Shown in pieces: positions 40,726-48,127 of a stretch of 64,000 nucleotides of DNA. Location of the stretch: NCBI RefSeq assembly GCF_003851045.1, contig NZ_BFBX01000031.1, positions 60,849 through 124,848 on the forward strand. The letters run 5' to 3'. Below the pieces are notes generated by a model, which saw only the letters and a list, made by a program, of their open reading frames with translations, searched no databases and was not told the origin of the DNA. A program made the position numbers and the translations under genes. Numbering within the stretch: position 1 is the stretch's first letter; every line of letters starts with the position of its first letter. The DNA is from Paenibacillus sp. 598K. Lineage in GTDB: Bacteria; Bacillota; Bacilli; Paenibacillales; Paenibacillaceae.

Positions 40726-41641
40726 GAGAGCCACCTCCGACAATCTTCATGAAATAGCTCTCGAGGTCTTCGCCCATCGGCATGAATTTGTCGATCTTCA
40801 GTCCCGCCGCAAACAAGCTCGACGATAGTCGGTTTGGTTCCTCATAGTGACCGTACCACTTGATCGCTCCATCCGGCATCACTTCGTAATTCAAGTGCCC
40901 CCATTCGTTTTGCAGCACCGTTACTGCTTTTCTGGCGTCATCGACCTGAATATAAATATATTGCCGGCATTTTTGATCAAGCTCCTCGGCGGTCAGCTGT
41001 TCAACCAATCTCCCCTGATGGATAATCCCATAATCGGTCGCCATTAGATGCAATTCGCTTAGGATATGGCTTGAGATCATAATTGTGATGCCTAGCTCCC
41101 TGTTTAAGGCTTTTAGCAACTCCCGCATTTCAACTACGCCCATCGGATCCAGGCCATTCGTCGGCTCATCGAGAATAATAAACTCAGGATCTCCTAGCAA
41201 GGCTATGGCCAGTCCCAGTCGCTGCTTCATGCCGAGCGAGAAGTTTTTGGCCTTCTTGCTGCCCGTTTCATGCAGACCTACCTGGCGCAGCATGCGAGTG
41301 ACGGTATCTTTCCCGGGAATCCCGCGCAACATACGATTAGCCTCGAGGTTTTCCCTCGCTGTCATGGTCGGGAATAATGCCGGACTCTCGATAATCGATC
41401 CCATTCGCCGTCTCGCCTTGATCAAGGCCTTCTCTCCGGTTTCACCGAACAGCTCCAGCGAGCCTGTGCTTGGGAAGGCAAGACCAGTTGCGATTCTGAT
41501 CAAGGTAGATTTCCCGGCGCCGTTTTGTCCGATAAAACCATAGATCGCTCCCTTGCGCACAGCCATCGTTACCTTGTCGAGCGCACGCTGATCTTTGAAG
41601 CTTTTGGACAACTCATTTGTTTTTAATACATACTCTTGCAT
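40718..41641 (-). CDS. ABC transporter ATP-binding protein, BcrA-like
   Basis: This nucleotide-binding subunit has Walker A GFIGQNGAGKSTLIRI near 40-55, signature NFSLGMKQRLGLA near 136-148, Walker B EFIILDEPTNGLDP and the switch histidine in ISSHILSEL. A C-terminal domain of about 90 residues follows, as in drug- and peptide-exporting BcrA/NatA ATPases. The start at 41639-41641 has AAAGGAGG. The substrate is unknown; peptide antibiotic resistance is the usual role for this gene set. Confidence 0.9.
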   Translation of the reverse strand: MQEYVLKTNELSKSFKDQRALDKVTMAVRKGAIYGFIGQNGAGKSTLIRIATGLAFPSTGSLELFGETGEKALIKARRRMGSIIESPALFPTMTARENLEANRMLRGIPGKDTVTRMLRQVGLHETGSKKAKNFSLGMKQRLGLAIALLGDPEFIILDEPTNGLDPMGVVEMRELLKALNRELGITIMISSHILSELHLMATDYGIIHQGRLVEQLTAEELDQKCRQYIYIQVDDARKAVTVLQNEWGHLNYEVMPDGAIKWYGHYEEPNRLSSSLFAAGLKIDKFMPMGEDLESYFMKIVGGGSHA

Positions 41642-41723
41642 GCTTTTACTCGCCTCCTTTGGCAATAGACCAAGCTTACTAGGAGGTTCATTAGCAATTC
41701 TAAAGGCAAATCTTAAGAATGTA

Positions 41724-42416
41724 TTAAGGCTTCAGACGATAGCCCAATCCCCAGACTGTTTCGATAAATTCGTGATCTGGAGCGGCTTTGGACAATTTGC
41801 CTCGCAGATTGCTAATATGCACGTTGATGGCATTGTCATCGCCGTAGTAATTTTCGCCCCACACCCGCTCATACAGATTCGATTTGGCGAACACCTTTTT
41901 GGGGTGATGCATCAACAGGAACAAAATATCAAACTCCCTCGACGTAAGATGCAACTCCACTCCTTGATAGGCAACGGTCCGAGGCTCCGGGTCGAGGACC
42001 AGGCCTCGATACTCCCTGACCTCGGGGAGAGACGGTCTGCCCATGCGGGCATACAATCTTAACTGAGTGTCAATCCGAGCCGATACCTCTTCCGTATCAA
42101 AAGGCTTGGTAATAAAATCATTGGCTCCGTTGCGCAGCACCGTTACCTTGGTCTGGCTCTCTTGCTTCGCTGAAATAATAATAATCGGCATCGCGTCGCG
42201 ATCCTTGATTTGAATCAACAATTCCTCCCCGGATAAGCCTGGCAACATCAAATCAAGCAGCAGCAGGCTCCAGGCCCTCTGCCCCAAATACAACAACGCC
42301 TCTGTCCCGGAGTACGCAGGCTGGGCGATGTAGCCGCTTTTCCGAATAATATTGCACAGCAATCGATTAATATCGTTGTCATCCTCGGCTACGAGGATAT
42401 GTACGCTTTGATTCAT
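41724..42416 (-). CDS. OmpR-family response regulator
   Basis: The 230-residue protein has a receiver domain (acidic pair EDD near 10-12, phospho-Asp in LLLLDLMLPGLSG near 50-55, Lys in ITKPFDTEEV) and an OmpR/PhoB winged helix (LTSREFDILFLLMHH, then INVHISNLRGKLS). The start at 42414-42416 follows AAGGTGAG. It leads the four-gene unit and probably controls the ABC transporter downstream in response to the kinase. Confidence 0.92.
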   Translation of the reverse strand: MNQSVHILVAEDDNDINRLLCNIIRKSGYIAQPAYSGTEALLYLGQRAWSLLLLDLMLPGLSGEELLIQIKDRDAMPIIIISAKQESQTKVTVLRNGANDFITKPFDTEEVSARIDTQLRLYARMGRPSLPEVREYRGLVLDPEPRTVAYQGVELHLTSREFDILFLLMHHPKKVFAKSNLYERVWGENYYGDDNAINVHISNLRGKLSKAAPDHEFIETVWGLGYRLKP

Positions 42417-42430
42417 GAGCTCACCTTCAC

Positions 42431-42448
42431 CTACATAGGTATACGTAG
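42431..42448. promoter_or_regulatory. Imperfect dyad in the leader of the response regulator unit
   Basis: CTAC and GTAG flank an 18-base imperfect palindrome with TATA-like centre, between the candidate -10 box and the ribosome site. Six of nine positions are symmetric. It might be an operator; evidence is weak. Confidence 0.25.
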
Positions 42449-42477
42449 TCAAGCCCGTCAGGACGGTTGCTTACATA

Positions 42478-42506
42478 AGTGTAGCATGGCATGAAACGCC
42501 GGACAA
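42478..42506 (-). promoter_or_regulatory. Candidate sigma-A promoter of the response regulator-ABC-kinase unit
   Basis: TTGTCC (42501-42506), 17 bases, TACACT (42478-42483) on the minus strand, about 60 bases upstream of the response regulator start. Confidence 0.55.
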
Positions 42507-42550
42507 TCCGAAGGATCGACGTTCGTTCGTACTCTGTCCATGCCTTTTCC

Positions 42551-43651
42551 CTATCGCTGAGTTGGAGGTTCGAGAAACTGCAACCCGGTGTTTCTTAATT
42601 CGATCCCGAACGTGTAGTCGATTCGAGCCCTTTTGTATAGCTCCGACCAATCTGCATATTGGGATGACGTTAACTGTCCGCGATAACGGTTGCCAAAGCC
42701 GAAAACGTCGGCGCCTGCTCGCTGGGTTTTTTCAAACATCGACTTGGCCAAGCCCTTTAGTTCCGTTTCGAGCTCGGATACGACGTCCGTCTTGCTCGCA
42801 TCCCCCCAATGCGAGCTGTCGATCAGCGTCAACGATAACTCGCAATGGATTCGAATGGTCGGAATGCCTGCCTTCATCGACGTGTCGATGTGGCTGATGT
42901 TATGCACGATACGGACATCCGCCCGATCCATAAGCTCGACTTCCGCGTCATGGAAGCGGTGAGTGAACAACTGATACAACAGCGATTCATCCTTGTTGAG
43001 CTCGCCGATGATTTTGTCCCCCCTGAAAATGACATTGCCTGCGAATTCAAACGAGTTCTGCTCGCCTTCCTTCAATAATGGAATCAAGTTGGCATGAAAC
43101 GGATTGTGAAATTTGGAGTAAATCTCCCATAACCTTGTTTTATTTTTGCGCGGCATCCCTCCGGCATAAGGCTCGAAAAACAACTTGGTATAAATACCCG
43201 AAAGCTCTCCGGTCGGGTTCGGGCTGCTGAATATATGCTCCATATTGCCTCGGACAACAGCCACTACGGTATCAAGCGGCACCGAGCGCTCGCGCATGGC
43301 AAACTCTAGATAGGGGGCGAGCCCTACCTTTGCGAGCTTTTCGTCGATGAGAAGCGCGCGCGTCGAAGAGGCGTCGACTGCTTTGGGGAGTTTATAGCCT
43401 ACTTTATACAAGGCGTCGGGTACGGTATGGCCTTCCTGACTGATCACGAAAAAATCTTTTTTGGATTGCTCCAGTGTCGCCTTGGGAAGAGGGAAGCGCA
43501 CCCAGATACGGACGGTGTCGCCATCGGCATGCTCAAGCCCAAGCGCGCCAACGATCAGGCGATTGTCAACATCGCGGGAATCCCAACAACCACACAGGAG
43601 GAGCAGGGTTGCAGCGCAGCATGCGGCGAGAATTCGACTCCCCCTGCTCAT
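42551..43651 (-). CDS. gerC: Ger(x)C-family spore germination lipoprotein (C subunit)
   Basis: This is the lipoprotein subunit of a GerA-type germinant receptor, located in the inner spore membrane. The N-terminal lipobox is LLLLCGCWDSRD with the modified Cys at about 22, and CWDSRDVDNR is the hallmark of the family. The 366-residue length is normal. Its start overlaps the gerB stop by 4 nt. The germinant cannot be deduced. Confidence 0.93.
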   Translation of the reverse strand: MSRGSRILAACCAATLLLLCGCWDSRDVDNRLIVGALGLEHADGDTVRIWVRFPLPKATLEQSKKDFFVISQEGHTVPDALYKVGYKLPKAVDASSTRALLIDEKLAKVGLAPYLEFAMRERSVPLDTVVAVVRGNMEHIFSSPNPTGELSGIYTKLFFEPYAGGMPRKNKTRLWEIYSKFHNPFHANLIPLLKEGEQNSFEFAGNVIFRGDKIIGELNKDESLLYQLFTHRFHDAEVELMDRADVRIVHNISHIDTSMKAGIPTIRIHCELSLTLIDSSHWGDASKTDVVSELETELKGLAKSMFEKTQRAGADVFGFGNRYRGQLTSSQYADWSELYKRARIDYTFGIELRNTGLQFLEPPTQR

Positions 43652-44751
43652 ACCGCACGCTCCTGCATGCGACGTCCTGCCAGATGCAGCAATGCTATCC
43701 CCAGCAACGGGAACACAAACATGACATAGAGCCGCAGCCCCGCCGTCAGTACCATGACCAGCTCAACGTCCCGCCACGAAGGGATAAATGTGGCTGTTAA
43801 GAACACCGCCAGCACCAGTACGGCGCCAGTCATCTTGCTGCTGCGCGGAGGCAGGAACGTACGCACGGTTTCATTTAAGACATGCAGCTTCAGCGCCAGG
43901 ATGACAAGCACATACAACAACGAGACCGTTACAAAAATGGCGCCCAAATTCTCAACGATGACCCAATAATGATAGATCGAATCCATCTTGGAGACAAAAG
44001 GCACCGTAAGCTGACTCGTCAACTCTCGGCCAAAGGTAAGCACCGGCAAGTAGATGTAGCCCGCAATCATCGGCAGCGCGCATAATAACGCCAGTCCATA
44101 CGCGCGCCAAGCGACAGCGACGGAGCGATGAGAGTAAGGCTGGATCAGAGCCGTAATAACAAAGCCCATCCAAAGGCAGGAGCCGGCGTAAAACTGATTG
44201 TTGCGGATGAAGTCGCCATTGAAGCGGGCCCAAGGAATCCCCATCGACCAATCCAGATTGCTCCAACCCAGGATGAGCAGCGTGACGCTTGCCGGCACAG
44301 CGAAGAGAACGAGTACTTTGGCTGACCGAACGATCGGCATCACCCCTGCGCTGGCGAGTAAAGCCGGCGCCAGGATCATGCCATTCAAAAAGGCAATGGG
44401 CGTTGTCGGCAGCATCGTCATCGTGATGACCTCGGCGTAGGATCGCAGCATCACGACGAGTGCTCCGAGCAGAGAGACAAATAACGGCAAGCAAAGCAGA
44501 ATTGCGGGCGCCCAGCCGACGGATCGTTTTAGCTCTGTCAGCAATCGCCTGCCCTGGAGGCGGGAAAGAAGAAGGGCGTAAAGCCAGGAGCAGACGACAG
44601 CTGCCGCGCACCAGACTACAAGCGGAACCCAATAGCTGCCCGCCGTGCTGCGTGTCAGGAAGCTGGGGTAAATGAAACCGGCTGTCGAACCAAAGTAAAG
44701 CAAGTGAATAACGAAATGCTCATATCCGCCTAGCTTGGAAGACTTGTCCAT
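43648..44751 (-). CDS. gerB: GerB-type spore germination permease (B subunit)
   Basis: The APC-superfamily membrane subunit of the germinant receptor probably binds the germinant. The 367-residue protein has about ten helices. The start at 44749-44751 overlaps the gerA stop as TGATG and follows AAAGGAG, giving MDKSSKLGGYEHFVIHLLYF. A longer frame to 44844 overlaps gerA and lacks a ribosome site. Confidence 0.92.
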   Translation of the reverse strand: MDKSSKLGGYEHFVIHLLYFGSTAGFIYPSFLTRSTAGSYWVPLVVWCAAAVVCSWLYALLLSRLQGRRLLTELKRSVGWAPAILLCLPLFVSLLGALVVMLRSYAEVITMTMLPTTPIAFLNGMILAPALLASAGVMPIVRSAKVLVLFAVPASVTLLILGWSNLDWSMGIPWARFNGDFIRNNQFYAGSCLWMGFVITALIQPYSHRSVAVAWRAYGLALLCALPMIAGYIYLPVLTFGRELTSQLTVPFVSKMDSIYHYWVIVENLGAIFVTVSLLYVLVILALKLHVLNETVRTFLPPRSSKMTGAVLVLAVFLTATFIPSWRDVELVMVLTAGLRLYVMFVFPLLGIALLHLAGRRMQERAV

Positions 44752-46118
44752 CAGGATGCTCCTTTCTTCGGTCGCAACGAGGTCAAGTAAGGGGAGCCGA
44801 AGGATTCCAGGCAACTCAGATAGAAAATGAGGCAAGCGAAGCAAAATACGACGCCCAAAAGTCCGGCGATGGTCGCTCCGATCATAATGAAATATTTGAG
44901 TATGCGCTGAACAAGCCCCATCTGATAATCGACAACGATAAAGTTCGTAATGGCGGTAGCAGCTGTAATAATGACTAACAGATGGCTGACGATATTGGCC
45001 TGAATGATAGCCTGTCCGAGGACGACGCCGCCAACCATGGTGACAGTCGAGCTGATCGTCTTCGGCAGCCGGAGACCTGCTTCGGTGATGAAATCAATAA
45101 TAATTAGCATCAAAAGGGTTTCGACAAAGACAGGATACGGGACGCCCTCGCGGCTTGCGGAGGCCGCCAGGCTAATCTCCAGCCGATTGACGTCGACATT
45201 TACAGAGGTCAGCGCAACGTACAGGGCCGGCAGGAACAGGTTGGCCAGCATGGCCAGGAATCTAAGGGTTAACAGAAAATAAGCAACATATCCATTGACA
45301 TACTTGTCTTCGGGAGAATGCCAGAAGTCCGTATACACTGAAGGCACACTTAATGCAAATGGCGAACCGTCCACGATTATAACGGCCTTCCCGGCCATCA
45401 ATTCTGTCGATGCTCTGTCGGGTCGCTCTGTCGAAACAGCAAGCGGAAACAGCTTCATTCGTTTAGAGGACAATAATAGCCGCAGCAATTGCCCGCTGTC
45501 TTGCAAGCTTTCGGTTCGAATGCCTTTAATCTTTTCCTTCAACTGCGTCAGCATCGTCTCGTCCGTCTTATCCGAATAGGAATAGATGGCGATCCGCGTA
45601 TGACTTTCTTCGCCGATTCGATACTCCCATAGCTTCAGCTTGGACGAACGGAGCTGCTGGCGAATTAAAGCGGTGTTGATATCAAGATTTTCCGTAAATG
45701 CGCTCATTGGCCCTTGCAGCACATTTTCAGTGATCGGAGACTGAACCGTTCGCCCATGGTATTGCTCCAGATTCAAAATAATGCCTTCCGTTGAGCCCCG
45801 CTTGCACAGCACTGCAAAACCTTGACAAATCGCCTGCTTGCATCGATTGAAGTCGCCCTCATCAAGATCGTTGCCTCTGTAATGGTCAAGATGGATCGAT
45901 ATCTCGCCTTCATTATTGGATCGAAGCAAATAATTGAGCTTGACTGAAGAGCATAAGGAGCGCAAATAGCATAAAATAAGCTCGCCCTCCGTATCCGTCC
46001 CCAGCCGCTCGGTTATGTAATCGGCCGAGTCGGAGAACGCCTCGTTTAGTTGTTCATACAGGGAACGAGCCCCCGGCGCTTCATTTAAACGATAGATTAA
46101 GGTCAAAAGATCGGCCAT
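44751..46118 (-). CDS. gerA: GerA-type spore germination protein (A subunit)
   Basis: The A subunit of germinant receptors has a soluble N-terminal domain (about 1-240) and a membrane domain (about 270-440); here the conserved segments SVYTDFWHSPEDKYVNGY and SASREGVPYPVFVE are clear. It has 455 residues, slightly shorter than most, mainly at the N-terminus. I prefer the ATG at 46116-46118, six bases after AGGGGG, over the ATG two codons earlier. It is the first gene of gerA-gerB-gerC. Confidence 0.93.
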   Translation of the reverse strand: MADLLTLIYRLNEAPGARSLYEQLNEAFSDSADYITERLGTDTEGELILCYLRSLCSSVKLNYLLRSNNEGEISIHLDHYRGNDLDEGDFNRCKQAICQGFAVLCKRGSTEGIILNLEQYHGRTVQSPITENVLQGPMSAFTENLDINTALIRQQLRSSKLKLWEYRIGEESHTRIAIYSYSDKTDETMLTQLKEKIKGIRTESLQDSGQLLRLLLSSKRMKLFPLAVSTERPDRASTELMAGKAVIIVDGSPFALSVPSVYTDFWHSPEDKYVNGYVAYFLLTLRFLAMLANLFLPALYVALTSVNVDVNRLEISLAASASREGVPYPVFVETLLMLIIIDFITEAGLRLPKTISSTVTMVGGVVLGQAIIQANIVSHLLVIITAATAITNFIVVDYQMGLVQRILKYFIMIGATIAGLLGVVFCFACLIFYLSCLESFGSPYLTSLRPKKGAS

Positions 46119-46280
46119 ATGCATCCCCCTGCCCCTGACTGAATGCGAAGCTGCGCTTTAGCATGCCCATTCCCAGTCATTTCATGTAGGCAGCCCTTTC
46201 GTTTCAGGTCAGATCATCAGGGTAATGAACAACATATCAGCTTATTCGGTTGCTATTGCAATCGCCAAGGGGGAATCTCG

Positions 46281-47183
46281 ATGTCTAAAAAAGAACATGT
46301 CATGGATTTTGTCAAACGCATGATCGCCCGCTTCCAGGCCGACGAGGTGCCTGCGCTTGGCGCTCAGCTCAGTTATTATCTTGTCCTGTCGTTTTTTCCG
46401 TTCCTCATCTTCACCGTGACGCTGCTCGGCTTTGCCCAGATGTCTGGCGAGCAGTTCATCCAGGAAACGGTGCAGCTGCTGCCGACCGAGACGGCCAGCA
46501 CCGTCACCTCGATCCTCAACGAGGTCGCGTTGAATCGCAGCGGCGCAGTCCTCTCGTTTGGCATCCTCGGTACGATCTGGGCTGCCTCCAACGGAGTCAA
46601 TGCGATGATCAAGGGACTGAACAAGGCGTATGACGAGGAGGAGAGCCGCCCGTTCTGGAAGGTACGGGGTATCTCCATCCTGTTGACGCTCGTCCTCTCG
46701 ATCGTTATCATCCTGGCGATGGTGCTGCTCGTATTCGGCCGTGGCATCGGCGCCTATCTGTTCGAGATACTGGAGTATCCTGCTGGCTTCGAATCGACCT
46801 GGAACGTGGTCAAGATTGTCGTGCCTCTGCTTGGCATGATTGCAGTGTTCACGGTATTGTTCTGGATCGCGCCCAACCGCAAAATTCGCATCAAGGAGGT
46901 CGTCCCCGGCGCCATCTTTACGACGCTAGGCTGGATCGTCACGTCGCTTGGCTTTTCCTTCTACGTCAACAACTTTGGCAATTACACCAACACGTATGGG
47001 AGCATCGGCGGTGTCATCGTCCTGCTCATCTGGCTCTATATCAGCTCGATCATCATCATCACCGGCGGCGAGATTAACGCCGCGCTTGCCTTCAAGCGCG
47101 AGGGGCGGGAGAAAATCGGAGCCAAGACGATCGGCGTGAAACTGCCTTGGGCCAACAAAAAATCCGGTCCTCTCAACACATGA
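46281..47183 (+). CDS. YihY/BrkB-family inner membrane protein
   Basis: The 300-residue protein has six predicted helices and the family motifs GAQLSYYLVLSFFPFLIF near 28-45, GTIWAASNGVNAMIKGLNKAY near 103-123 in two conserved pieces, and YGSIGGVIVLLIWLYISS near 236-253. The family was once called RNase BN by error; its function is unclear. The start at 46281 follows AAGGGGG; an upstream extension to 46143 is not family-like. It is divergent from gerA. The 160-base gap must hold both promoters. Confidence 0.9.
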   Translation: MSKKEHVMDFVKRMIARFQADEVPALGAQLSYYLVLSFFPFLIFTVTLLGFAQMSGEQFIQETVQLLPTETASTVTSILNEVALNRSGAVLSFGILGTIWAASNGVNAMIKGLNKAYDEEESRPFWKVRGISILLTLVLSIVIILAMVLLVFGRGIGAYLFEILEYPAGFESTWNVVKIVVPLLGMIAVFTVLFWIAPNRKIRIKEVVPGAIFTTLGWIVTSLGFSFYVNNFGNYTNTYGSIGGVIVLLIWLYISSIIIITGGEINAALAFKREGREKIGAKTIGVKLPWANKKSGPLNT

Positions 47184-47192
47184 GAGGCCGGA
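47156..47192 (-). terminator. Terminator of the 47.2-48.0 kb unit, embedded in the yihY-like 3' end
   Basis: CCGGCCTCTCA and TGAGAGGACCGG pair around TGTGT on the minus strand and are followed by ATTTTTTG. The stem overlaps the last codons and stop of the convergent gene, so the terminator lies partly inside coding sequence. On the plus strand there is no T-run. Confidence 0.8.
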
Positions 47193-47227
47193 CGATCTCC
47201 TGATGCTGCGCGGGGCGACAGCTTTGT

Positions 47228-47563
47228 TTATCTGGACAATTCGCGGGCAAGGTCCTCGCGGACGACCCCGCTGGCCAATATTTGCTGCTTCAAGGAGGCC
47301 AGCTCGACGTTGCCATCCATGCCAGAGGACAACGCCATCGTCTCGTCGGTAAACGCATGATGCAGATTATTGTCGTACCAGTCGATCTCCATATCGGCAT
47401 CGTTGCCCAGCAAGGATACCATGTCATACTCGTCGCCATAAGTCGGCGTCATATAGGCGAGCAGCACCGGGTGCTCCGGGTCGTCGGTTTTGACCTCTAC
47501 CTCGCCGCATCGCACGCCGCCCCGATCGACAATTCTACGCACGCTTGCCCTCAGTACATTCAT
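47228..47563 (-). CDS. Small acidic protein of unknown function
   Basis: The function is not recognised. It has 111 residues, is acidic and soluble, and begins MNVLRASVRRIVDRGGVRCG. The middle part (EHPVLLAYMTPTYGDEYDMV) looks like a short beta-rich fold and the end is helical. Its start overlaps the stop of the next gene upstream by 4 nt, so the two are translated from one message and may act together. Confidence 0.7.
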   Translation of the reverse strand: MNVLRASVRRIVDRGGVRCGEVEVKTDDPEHPVLLAYMTPTYGDEYDMVSLLGNDADMEIDWYDNNLHHAFTDETMALSSGMDGNVELASLKQQILASGVVREDLARELSR

Positions 47564-47970
47564 GAATCGGATGTCTCCTTTTCTCCTGGAATTTCGACGA
47601 ATGCTATAGATTTGATATGCGCGCGTGTCGATTCCGTCCCCAGCTCGTACAGCATCGTATAGACACGCTTCAAGAGCAAGTCATATCCGAGGTTGATCCG
47701 GTCGGTCGAGAAGCTCGTGTATGGCGTCTTGGCAAAATGAAAGGTCTGCGCCTCGTCCCAGCTGACCAGTTCCTCGAACAGCTCCTGCAGCCGGTTCAAC
47801 TCTTCCTCATTGGCCCGGATCACCAGCTCATAGGCTGCCGCCTCGGGGTCCTCTAGAATCTGTGCCCCTCCTACGGCAACATAGTAGGTTTTGCGGGCGT
47901 CGAACGATGCGTCCTGAGCGCCTGCCTGAGCTTCTTCGCGATGCGGCTCCTTCTCGTGTTCTGTCGTCAT
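47560..47970 (-). CDS. Small acidic protein of unknown function, co-transcribed partner
   Basis: The function is not recognised. With the start at 47968-47970 (AGGAGG upstream) the protein has 136 residues. A charged N-terminal stretch (about 1-27) precedes the core KTYYVAVGGAQILEDPEAAA. Two acidic helices follow (EEELNRLQELFEELVSWDEA and INLGYDLLLKRVYTMLYELG). It has no membrane segment or metal motif. It overlaps the next gene by 4 nt. Both look like Paenibacillus-type conserved hypotheticals. Confidence 0.7.
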   Translation of the reverse strand: MTTEHEKEPHREEAQAGAQDASFDARKTYYVAVGGAQILEDPEAAAYELVIRANEEELNRLQELFEELVSWDEAQTFHFAKTPYTSFSTDRINLGYDLLLKRVYTMLYELGTESTRAHIKSIAFVEIPGEKETSDS

Positions 47971-48127
47971 TTGCGCTTGCGCCTCCTTTTGACTTATAGG
48001 GGTTAAGAGTGCCTGCCGCTGCCTATAGCTTCCCAGCCGGACAGACATTTTATGCTTGGCGCACGCATATACCTCTTAGACCTTATGTCATAAGCCCTGC
48101 AAAAACGACAGGAGAGGAATGAACGCT

